Under the pieces are notes generated by a model, which was not told where the DNA came from, ran no database searches, and was given only the letters and a program-made list of their open reading frames with translations. A DNA stretch of 5,314 nucleotides, taken from positions 1 to 5,314 of the forward strand of contig USSZ01000047.1 in NCBI GenBank assembly GCA_900557645.1. The letters are read 5' to 3'. The position numbers and the translations under genes were made by a program. This document shows, piece by piece, positions 1 to 4,397 of the stretch. The stretch's first letter is position 1, and each line of letters opens with the position of its first letter. The DNA comes from an uncultured Eubacteriales bacterium (GTDB lineage Bacteria; Bacillota; Clostridia; Christensenellales; UBA1242).

Positions 1-875
1 CAGGAAGAAGTCAATAATGAATTTTTTAATTCTTTTTCATAATTATCTTTTGATATTTTATATTCTTCGCTATCTATTTCTTTTATTGCTTTCATGTGTA
101 TTAATTCTGATTTTGCATTAGTTATCAAATTCATTTTCATATCTATTTCTTTTATTTCTTTCGTATAATCTTTTTTGATTTTACTTTCATTAATTAAACT
201 ATATATTTCACTTATAATATTATTTTTATTACCAATGATTCCTTTTAATATTTTCTTAAAAATAATTAGTAATTCTTCATAACGTAATATAGGTGTTTTG
301 CAACCATTACTTTTTGTTCTACCATACTTTCTGTAATTAGAACATCCCCAATATTTATTTACTTCGCTTGTTCTTTTATTTTTATAAGAACCCTTTATAA
401 AAGTTGCGCCATCATGCATACATTTTATTTTGCCTGATAATGCATACCTCATATTAGTTGGAGTTTTATTTTTGTAATTTTTTGCATTTATATCTAATAT
501 CTTATTACACTCATCCCAAAGTTCTTCAGTAACTATTGGTGGACAACTTTCATTATCTTTATAAACTATCCATTCTTCTGGTTTAAATCTTATTCTTTTT
601 TGTGAATGATAATCAACTGTTGTTTCTTTGTGAGCACAATAATATCCTTTATATTTAGGATTTCTAATTATTCTTCCTATAACTGTTCCTGTTATTGGTT
701 TATCAGCTTTACTTTTAATATTATATTCATCATATAAATAATGTCCTAACTTTGCCGTTCCCATTTTTCCTTTTGAATATTCATTAAAAATTAATTTAAT
801 TAATTCGGCTTCTTCATCAACAATTTCTAATTTACCTTTATTTTTTTTATATCCATAAACGCCCCCAAAAATCTC
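1..875 (-). pseudogene. Large serine recombinase fragment lacking its catalytic domain (also cut by the left window edge)
   Basis: Translating the minus strand from 875 to the left edge gives 291 uninterrupted codons. Near the start is GVYGYKKNKGKLEIVDEEAE (residues 5-24), typical of the beginning of the Recombinase domain of large serine recombinases, followed by RNPKYKGYY and a PPIVTEELWDECNKIL stretch (about 112-127). A zinc-ribbon-like segment follows: Cys152, His154, Cys178 and Cys192 in LSGKIKCMHDGATF, YWGCSNYRKYG and NGCKTPILRYEELL. A charged, coiled-coil-prone tail fills about 225-285. In this family the C-terminal half binds att-site DNA, and strand cleavage needs the N-terminal resolvase domain with its serine. 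That domain is absent: in-frame TAG and TAA lie at 881-876, and nothing resembling it is visible in the 150 bases upstream. There is no plausible ATG or ribosome binding site before the domain, so I treat it as a 5'-truncated pseudogene. Nine arginine codons include only one CGN. The 3' end lies outside the window. Confidence 0.85.
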
Positions 876-977
876 TTACTATAATAATTATAATTTATAT
901 ATGTTTTTCTATTAGAAGCCCACATACATAAATTTTTCTCAATTTTTCAAAAATGAATACATATAAATATAAAAATA

Positions 978-986
978 TGTTATTAT
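978..986 (+). promoter_or_regulatory. Extended -10 promoter of the SLOG gene
   Basis: TGT followed by TATTAT forms an extended -10 element 46 bases upstream of the ATG at 1032. No good -35 box is found about 17 bases upstream, which is tolerable for an extended -10 promoter. Transcription would start near 993, just before the palindrome at 997-1015. This is a consensus match only. Confidence 0.45.
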
Positions 987-996
987 GAATAGTGAT

Positions 997-1015
997 AGTA
1001 TTCAAAGTGAATACT
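997..1015 (+). promoter_or_regulatory. Operator-like palindrome in the SLOG leader
   Basis: AGTATTC (997-1003) and GAATACT (1009-1015) form a perfect 7-bp inverted repeat with a 5-base spacer. An overlapping second dyad pairs CAAAG (1003-1007) with CTTTG (1014-1018). The same half-site GAATAC occurs once more at 955-960, upstream of the -10. The position just after the predicted transcription start suits a repressor operator or a 5' hairpin directly in front of the GGGAG ribosome binding site at 1018-1022. No cognate regulator is identifiable. Confidence 0.4.
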
Positions 1016-1031
1016 TTGGGAGTTTGTTGTT

Positions 1032-1540
1032 ATGGAAAAACATAAAAATTGTTTTACTGGGCATAGACCAAGGGTTTGCCTTGGGGTTATGACGAAACAA
1101 AAGAAAGTTGCATTTTGTTTAAAAATGTGATGTTTTCTATAATTGAAAAAGCAATTATCAATGGTTATACATACTTTATTTCTGGTATGGCACTCGGTAT
1201 TGATATGATTTGTGCAGAGATAGTCTTGGAACTCAAAAAGAAACATAAGAATGTAATGCTAGAATGTGCTATTCCTTGCTTAAATCAAGAAAATAAATGG
1301 AATTCATCACAACAAGAGAGATATAAATACATTCTTAAAAAAGCAGATATTGTTCATTATGTAAGCGAAAACGAATACACCGACACTTGTATGAATGATA
1401 GAAATAATTATATGGTTAAAGAGTGTGATGTTGTTATTGCAGTATGGAATGGCAAACCAAGTGGCACTGGAAACACTGTTAAAATGGCAAAAAATACTGG
1501 TAAAAAAGTTAGAATTGTTGACCCTTACAATCCAAGTTAA
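1032..1540 (+). pseudogene. SLOG family protein (YpsA/DUF1273-like), frameshifted near its 5' end
   Basis: The ATG at 1032 is preceded by GGGAG with a 9-base spacer and opens with MEKHKNCFTGHRPR, the conserved start of YpsA/DUF1273-like SLOG proteins. That frame ends at a TGA at 1128-1130. The expected continuation, LPWGYDE, is found in another frame from 1076 and runs intact to the TAA at 1538. It contains ISGMALGIDMICAEIV, AIPCLNQENKW, ERYKYILKKADIV, CMNDRNNYMV and VWNGKPSGTGNTV, all family hallmarks of this Rossmann-like nucleotide-ligand-binding fold. Adding one base around 1071-1075 would restore a full-length protein of about 169 residues. The switch does not sit on an in-phase X-XXY-YYZ slippery heptamer, so I read it as a deletion or sequence error, not programmed frameshifting. 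A TTG at 1076 could start the second frame, but AAGGG is directly adjacent to it and the product would lack GHRP. The family's cellular role is poorly defined; it probably binds a nucleotide-type ligand. Confidence 0.85.
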
Positions 1541-1583
1541 ACTTCTAACACTTTTATTTTTTGATTATTTTTGATTAGAATAA

Positions 1584-1611
1584 TTGGTTTATCATTTCTT
1601 TGTGTTATAAT
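1584..1611 (+). promoter_or_regulatory. Promoter of the HTH-ASCH gene
   Basis: TTGGTT (1584-1589), a 16-base spacer, and a perfect TATAAT (1606-1611) extended by an upstream TG (1603-1604). Predicted transcription start is near 1618, so the leader before the ATG at 1630 would be only about 12 bases, with AGAGG (1618-1622) at the very 5' end of the mRNA. It lies in the gap after the SLOG gene, so this gene has its own promoter. Confidence 0.6.
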
Positions 1612-1629
1612 GACATTAGAGGTAAAGTT

Positions 1630-2727
1630 ATGAGCAACAAAGAAATAAAGGAAGAAAGCAAAGACAGAAAAATAAGACGACACGAAGTTAGTTTTTCTAC
1701 TATTCAAGGCAACCAAAGTCAAGACTATTTAGATGGATATTTGAATAAACATTCTTCGCAAGGAAGTGTGGATATTGTTGATCAAATGGTAGATAAAATT
1801 GACAAGAAAATTTTGAGAGAAAGTCTGTCTAAACTACAAGGTCAAGACAAACTCATCTTGTGTCAATATCTTGCTGGAACAAAACAAAATGTTATTGCTG
1901 ATAGATTTGGAATTAGTCCTAGTGCAATAAATCAAAGACTAGAAAAAATCATATATAATTATCGTGCAATACTTTGTAATAATGAAGAATTTACACAATC
2001 ATCATTTTGGGATAAATTTCAAAGAGAAGCTGAATATCTATTTAACGCTTATTTACAAGAAATAAGACAGAAAGGAATATTGACTATTGATCTTAACGAA
2101 GTCAAAAATCTAATAAAAGAAACAAGAAAAGCCATAACTCATAGCATAACAACAAGGTCAAATATGAATATACGAGAACAACTATCTAAACAAATTGATT
2201 ATTCTTCCCTTGACGACAAATACATTGAGCAAATGAATAATGCTTTTGCCGAACAAGGTATTGAAGCCCATTTTGAAAAGTTGAAAACTTTTAAAGGTAA
2301 TATCGTGCAAGTTCTTAAAATGGTTGATAATTTTATTGATGAACTTGAAAATATGACATATCAAAACACAAATATTGAGCGATGGCAGTTTGGAATAGAT
2401 AATGAAAAACTTTTAAAGTTGGTTTTGTCTGGCAGGAAAAAAGCAACTTGTTATCTTTATGAAAAAGATGAAGAACTTGCAAAAGTTGGGGACTTGTCTA
2501 TTATTACAACTTTTGATGGAAAAGATGCTTGTATAATACAAACTGAAGAGATACAGGTTTTGCCATTTAATGAGATGACTTGGGATTTGGCAAAGCTTGA
2601 AGGTGAACACAATACACTAGAAGATTGGGTGCAAAACCATACTAAATTTTTTAAAAATGAACGTAGAGATTTTAATGGTGATACTCTGATTGTGTTTGAA
2701 AAATTTAAAGTTTTGAAGAAATTTTAG
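1630..2727 (+). CDS. Fusion of a sigma-70 region-4-like HTH and a C-terminal ASCH domain
   Basis: A 365-residue protein in three parts. Residues 20-118 resemble the end of sigma-70 family factors: a linker (DIVDQMVDKI), then LSKLQGQDKLILCQYLAG and the helix-turn-helix VIADRFGISPSAINQRLEKI (88-107). Residues about 125-245 are charged, probably helical, and unrecognised. Residues 251-363 are an ASCH domain of the YhfF type: WQFGIDNEKLLKLVLSGRKKAT (251-273) with the SGRKKAT signature, VGDLSIITTFDGKDACIIQT, LEGEHNTLEDWVQNH (323-337) and a closing VFEKFKVL. ASCH domains have a PUA-like beta barrel and act on or bind RNA or modified nucleosides; E. coli YqfB, another member, is an N4-acetylcytidine amidohydrolase. 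No complete sigma region 2 is seen, so promoter-selecting sigma activity is doubtful; the HTH may bind DNA alone. The ATG at 1630 is preferred over an upstream TTG at 1600 because AGAGG lies 7 bases before it and the promoter -10 overlaps the TTG-initiated part. It is followed by a terminator, so it is probably monocistronic. Domain calls are firm; the biological role is unknown. Confidence 0.85.
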   Translation: MSNKEIKEESKDRKIRRHEVSFSTIQGNQSQDYLDGYLNKHSSQGSVDIVDQMVDKIDKKILRESLSKLQGQDKLILCQYLAGTKQNVIADRFGISPSAINQRLEKIIYNYRAILCNNEEFTQSSFWDKFQREAEYLFNAYLQEIRQKGILTIDLNEVKNLIKETRKAITHSITTRSNMNIREQLSKQIDYSSLDDKYIEQMNNAFAEQGIEAHFEKLKTFKGNIVQVLKMVDNFIDELENMTYQNTNIERWQFGIDNEKLLKLVLSGRKKATCYLYEKDEELAKVGDLSIITTFDGKDACIIQTEEIQVLPFNEMTWDLAKLEGEHNTLEDWVQNHTKFFKNERRDFNGDTLIVFEKFKVLKKF

Positions 2728-2799
2728 ACTTTTTTGAAAAAGATACTTAATTTTTGATTAAAAAATGTCCTTATATATAGAGGGGCTAAATATTCAAAC

Positions 2800-2833
2800 A
2801 AAGAACTACCGCTATGATAGTTCTTTTTCTTTT
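2800..2833 (+). terminator. Rho-independent terminator after the HTH-ASCH gene
   Basis: AAAGAACTA (2800-2808) and TAGTTCTTT (2818-2826) form a perfect 9-bp stem with a 9-base loop, running into a T-rich tail (TTCTTTTTCTTTT). It lies 72 bases past the stop codon at 2727. The minus-strand tail is interrupted by G, so it acts mainly on the plus strand. Confidence 0.8.
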
Positions 2834-2844
2834 GGATCACATTA

Positions 2845-2872
2845 TATCTTTTTCTAACAAAGAAAAAAGATA
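2845..2872. repeat. Imperfect A/T hairpin
   Basis: TATCTTTTTCT (2845-2855) pairs with AGAAAAAAGATA (2861-2872) around the loop AACAA, with one bulged A. It lies about 20 bases after the terminator. The stem is almost all A-T pairs, so it is weak as RNA, and the dyad may instead reflect a DNA-binding site. It contains the first copy of the 16-mer repeated at 2920-2935. Confidence 0.5.
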
Positions 2873-2960
2873 CTAACTTTGCGTTCCTAACCAGCAAACC
2901 TGAAAAACACAATTTTATATCTAACAAAGAAAAAATAAGCAAGTTCACCACAATCCACTC

Positions 2961-2992
2961 TATATATAATAAATATAAAAATATATATTTTT
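2961..2992. repeat. A/T-only block with a 16-bp perfect palindrome
   Basis: Thirty-two consecutive bases contain no G or C. The last 16 (2977-2992), AAAAATATATATTTTT, are a perfect palindrome. A TATAAT-like hexamer lies at 2965-2970 but has no partner -35. This is the most easily melted spot in the window and lies between the convergent 9-mer copies. Confidence 0.6.
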
Positions 2993-3004
2993 CTTGTTTT
3001 GTTA

Positions 3005-3037
3005 GATAAAGAAAGAAAATTTGATAAAGAAAGAAAA
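3005..3037 (+). repeat. Tandem 15-mer direct repeat with 18-base period
   Basis: GATAAAGAAAGAAAA occurs at 3005-3019 and again at 3023-3037, separated by TTT. The first copy overlaps the third 9-mer repeat (2998-3006). The purine-rich strand is the plus strand. Confidence 0.65.
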
Positions 3038-3080
3038 AATAAATTTGGTTGAGAAGTAGCAAGTTTGATATAGTTTTTTT

Positions 3081-3109
3081 TTGTTAGAGTTTTAGTAGAA
3101 AGAGATAAA
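3081..3109 (+). promoter_or_regulatory. Possible promoter for the start-stop leader and RHH-like gene
   Basis: TTGTTA (3081-3086), a 17-base spacer and GATAAA (3104-3109) match sigma-A boxes at 4 of 6 positions each. The -35 box lies on top of the fourth TTTGTTAGA repeat (3080-3088), so a protein binding that repeat would block it. In such AT-rich DNA similar matches arise by chance, so this is only a candidate. Confidence 0.3.
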
Positions 3110-3167
3110 ACGAAATATTGCTTATTACCCCGATAGGTGTTTTTTCGTGCAAACAAATTCAAACAAA

Positions 3168-3188
3168 AGGAGGATTTAACAAATGTAA
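3168..3188 (+). other. Strong ribosome binding site with start-stop ORF (ATG TAA)
   Basis: AGGAGG at 3168-3173 is followed, after a 9-base spacer, by ATG (3183-3185) and immediately by TAA (3186-3188). This is among the best-spaced ribosome binding sites in the window, yet it encodes only formyl-methionine. The next start codon is that of the RHH-like gene 82 bases downstream, with its own AGGAGG. It is either a minimal-ORF regulatory leader, where a ribosome idles at the start-stop pair, or the remains of a deleted gene. Confidence 0.6.
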
Positions 3189-3270
3189 AAGCAAACAAAA
3201 ACAATCATTGCCCATTTAATTAGAAATAGAAAGAGTTGTAGCAAGATTGAAAAAACAATTAGGAGGAATT

Positions 3271-3756
3271 ATGAAAGAAATTAAATCAGACAAGGTGTTT
3301 GAAAAGAAGATACGAATTTATCAAATAAATAGATTGGAAGAACTAAATGACTTTTATCAAAAGCACAAGCGAGAATACAAAAATATGAATGAGTTTTTGG
3401 TAAGCTTGATATTTGCAGGGCTTGATAGTGAAATCAATTTTGAAAAAGACGCTAGAACATATTTCACGAAAGCACAAGGTATATCAGACAATATTGCACA
3501 TTTGTCAAACACTTTGAGCAATGTTAAAAAGACTCAAACTAATGAATATATGGATATGGTAAAACTTGCTTATGAACTCAGATTATTGCTTTATCGAATT
3601 TATAACGGAATGTTCTATCTTTCAGATAGAGACGATGTTAAAGGAATTTTTGATGCTGGCTTTAAAGATGACGAGCCAAAAGGTTTTGCCGATGATAGAA
3701 GTCTAATTTCAAAGCAAGTTGATGCCGAATTTGGTAAAGATATTAAGATAATTTAG
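3271..3756 (+). CDS. Small DNA-binding protein, probably ribbon-helix-helix at its N terminus
   Basis: A 161-residue soluble protein with no signal peptide or membrane segment. Residues 10-53 read as a beta strand (FEKKIRIYQI), a helix (NRLEELNDFYQKHKREY) and a second helix (NMNEFLVSLIFAGLDSE). This order, and the NEFLVSLIFAGL pattern, suit a ribbon-helix-helix fold as in small repressors and relaxosome accessory proteins. Residues 55-120 look helical (SDNIAHLSNTLSNVKK, then MVKLAYELRLLLYRIYNGMF) and could oligomerise; the tail is acidic and probably flexible. The ATG at 3271 has AGGAGG at 3261-3266, a short spacer of 4 bases; an upstream TTG at 3247 has no site of its own. The repeat-rich region before it and the hairpin-rich region after it are natural candidates for its targets. 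I do not recognise a named family, and the fold is a judgement from pattern, not from a database match. No relaxase or partition ATPase is in the window. Confidence 0.6.
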   Translation: MKEIKSDKVFEKKIRIYQINRLEELNDFYQKHKREYKNMNEFLVSLIFAGLDSEINFEKDARTYFTKAQGISDNIAHLSNTLSNVKKTQTNEYMDMVKLAYELRLLLYRIYNGMFYLSDRDDVKGIFDAGFKDDEPKGFADDRSLISKQVDAEFGKDIKII

Positions 3757-3786
3757 TTATTTAAAAAACTTGCTTGCAAGAATTTC

Positions 3787-3869
3787 CGTGAAATAATCAA
3801 GATTTGAAGAAACGCAAAAATGGTAAAAAATATTGCTGTTTTTGATGTAGCTCTGTGATTATTTTTACG
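3787..3869 (+). repeat. Long-range inverted repeat closing an 83-base domain
   Basis: AAATAATCA (3791-3799) pairs perfectly with TGATTATTT (3856-3864). The stem extends outward by a G-T pair and CGT/ACG with one bulged T. Inside, CAAAAA (3814-3819) can pair with TTTTTG (3839-3844). This gives a nested, RNA-like or cruciform-like fold, but the helices are A/T-rich and weak. Confidence 0.4.
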
Positions 3870-3898
3870 AGCAGTATAAGGCTTGGGCTATTTTGATC

Positions 3899-3948
3899 AA
3901 AAATCCCAATAAAATGCCCGAAAAATCGTGCTTTTATTGGGATGTTTT
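3899..3948. terminator. Long hairpin, probable (possibly bidirectional) terminator
   Basis: ATCCCAATAAAA (3903-3914) and TTTTATTGGGAT (3932-3943) are a perfect 12-bp stem. It continues inward with GC and CGA/TCG pairs around an AAAA loop (one bulge and one mismatch), and outward with AAAA/TTTT past a bulged G. On the plus strand it ends in GTTTT, on the minus strand in TTTTTGATC, so the better U-tract is on the minus strand. It starts 142 bases after the RHH-like gene and would insulate that gene from the xis-int unit. The left flank TTTTGATCAAAA (3891-3902) is itself a perfect 12-bp palindrome. A single-strand origin or transfer-site hairpin is an alternative. Confidence 0.55.
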
Positions 3949-3986
3949 AAAAATTACAAGATTCAAAATTGCCTCGCCCCCAATTT

Positions 3987-4012
3987 ACGACAATTTGGAA
4001 ACCAAATTTCGT
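3987..4012. repeat. Stem-loop with GAAAC-type loop
   Basis: AATTTGG (3992-3998) and CCAAATT (4002-4008) form a 7-bp perfect stem around AAA. It extends with ACGA/TCGT (3987-3990 and 4009-4012) across one bulged C. It is followed by TTTTATATGG, which is too interrupted for a classic terminator. Confidence 0.5.
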
Positions 4013-4036
4013 TTTATATGGTAGTCACCCACCACT

Positions 4037-4060
4037 TCTATCTCGCTCGATGCGGATAGA
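4037..4060. repeat. Stem-loop upstream of xis
   Basis: TCTATC (4037-4042) pairs with GATAGA (4055-4060), and CGC (4044-4046) with GCG (4052-4054), with one bulged T and the loop TCGAT. It is GC-richer than its surroundings and is followed by TTTTAG. It sits about 75 bases before the xis start codon and could be a leader hairpin or a weak terminator of upstream transcription. Confidence 0.45.
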
Positions 4061-4066
4061 TTTTAG

Positions 4067-4163
4067 TAAATTTAGATTTAGAAAGAGATTGTAGAAAGAA
4101 AAAAATCTTACAAATAAAAGGAACATTAAACTTATGAATTTAAACAATACAAATCTAAATTTA
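4067..4163. repeat. 13-bp inverted repeat bracketing the xis start
   Basis: TAAATTTAGATTT (4067-4079) is the exact reverse complement of AAATCTAAATTTA (4151-4163). The ribosome binding site (AAAGGA, 4117-4122) and ATG (4134) of xis lie in the intervening 71 bases; the right arm lies within the xis coding sequence, codons 6-10. It could be a pair of operator or recombinase arm sites, or an mRNA stem that controls xis translation. Confidence 0.55.
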
Positions 4164-4397
4164 AACAACTTAATACAATCGGAAGTTGACCGAATTTCAA
4201 CTAAATATAATAAGGATTTTTTGGATTGCGAAGACCTTATTAAAATCACTGGCCTTGGCAGAGATAATGTTAGAAACTTGCTTAGAAGCAAAAGTTTTCC
4301 TACAACAAAAGTTGGCAAACGTCAAGTTGTGAGCGTGCTTAATTTCGTTACTTGGCTAGCACTAAACAATAACCAAAGCGAGGTGCAAAATGGCTAA
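4134..4397 (+). CDS. xis: Excisionase-like winged-helix DNA-binding protein
   Basis: An 87-residue protein whose residues 30-76 match the excisionase/MerR-like winged-helix pattern: LDCEDLIKITGLGRDNVRNLLRSKSFPTTKVGKRQVVSVLNFVTWLA, that is, a recognition helix (GRDNVRNLLRS), a wing with the typical PTTKVGKRQVV, and a closing W-containing helix. Such proteins bend DNA at att-site arms and steer the partner integrase toward excision, and often regulate int transcription. The N terminus (MNLNNTNLNLNNLIQ) is Asn/Leu-rich and lies over one arm of the inverted repeat at 4151-4163. The ATG at 4134 has AAAGGA about 11 bases upstream. The gene overlaps the integrase start by 8 bases, so the two are translationally coupled. 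Function rests on the fold and on adjacency to int; the gene symbol denotes the class, not a specific ortholog. Confidence 0.75.
   Translation: MNLNNTNLNLNNLIQSEVDRISTKYNKDFLDCEDLIKITGLGRDNVRNLLRSKSFPTTKVGKRQVVSVLNFVTWLALNNNQSEVQNG

Larger units (their letters stand above)
2853..3088. repeat. Four copies of the 9-mer TCTAACAAA, two in each orientation
   Basis: TCTAACAAA occurs on the plus strand at 2853-2861 and 2920-2928. Its reverse complement TTTGTTAGA occurs at 2998-3006 and 3080-3088. The two forward copies are extended to an identical 16-mer (2853-2868 and 2920-2935). The second and third copies are part of an 11-bp inverted repeat (2918-2928 and 2998-3008). The two pairs face each other across the A/T-only block at 2961-2992. 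Such an arrangement resembles protein-binding iterons around a melting region, but composition bias raises the chance background. Confidence 0.55.
2834..3270. other. Gene-free, very AT-rich region upstream of the RHH-like gene
   Basis: No convincing gene is found here on either strand. Open frames on the minus strand encode only low-complexity Phe/Leu/Tyr/Ile strings and have no ribosome binding sites. The stretch instead holds repeats: an imperfect hairpin (2845-2872), a 9-mer in two orientations (2853-3088), a pure A/T block with a 16-bp palindrome (2961-2992), a tandem 15-mer (3005-3037), a small structured leader candidate (3110-3148), and a start-stop minimal ORF (3168-3188). The content suits a regulatory or replication/transfer-type control region, but no function is proven by sequence alone. 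Confidence 0.6.
3757..4133. other. Gene-free hairpin-rich region between the RHH-like gene and xis
   Basis: No credible gene is present over 377 bases. One 12-codon frame starting at 3821 has no ribosome binding site. The stretch holds four stem-loops (3787-3869, 3899-3948, 3987-4012, 4037-4060) and a locally GC-richer patch with CCTCGCCCCC at 3972-3981 and TCACCCACCAC at 4025-4035. Such a density of structure between a putative DNA-binding protein gene and an integration module suggests a DNA-processing or control site, such as an origin of transfer or integrase arm sites. No known nick-site sequence could be recognised. Confidence 0.5.

Noticed and set aside
1068..1080. Programmed -1 frameshifting in the SLOG gene
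   Set aside because: The GGGTTT run is not in the right phase: the zero-frame codons are AGG GTT TGC, so no X-XXY-YYZ heptamer exists, and SLOG proteins of this family are not known to need frameshifting.
1600..1629. TTG start giving ten more residues on the HTH-ASCH protein
   Set aside because: The TTG lies upstream of the -10 box and the predicted transcription start, and has no ribosome binding site; ATG at 1630 has AGAGG at good spacing.
2724..3204. Two overlapping minus-strand open frames (2724-3062 and 2887-3204)
   Set aside because: They encode only low-complexity Phe/Leu/Tyr/Ile strings expected from A-rich plus-strand DNA, lack ribosome binding sites, and cross the terminator and repeat block.
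3247..3270. TTG start giving eight more residues on the RHH-like protein
   Set aside because: No ribosome binding site precedes it, and the extra codons simply translate the AGGAGG site of the ATG at 3271.
2728..3270. CRISPR array or tRNA/rRNA gene in the repeat-rich intergenic region
   Set aside because: The repeats are short, irregularly spaced and partly inverted, without repeat-spacer periodicity; no cloverleaf or rRNA-like sequence is visible.
3761..3780. Short hairpin CTTGC-TT-GCAAG with an A-run, read as a minus-strand terminator
   Set aside because: The loop is only two bases unless the stem is shortened to four pairs, and no minus-strand gene needs it.
3821..3859. 12-codon ORF starting ATGGTAAAAAAT
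   Set aside because: No ribosome binding site, no similarity recognised, and it overlaps the inverted-repeat domain at 3787-3869.
3105..4017. 12-bp inverted repeat ATAAAACGAAAT (3105-3116) and ATTTCGTTTTAT (4006-4017) flanking the RHH-like gene
   Set aside because: Over a 5.3 kb window of this composition several 12-bp matches are expected by chance; noted only as a possible binding site.
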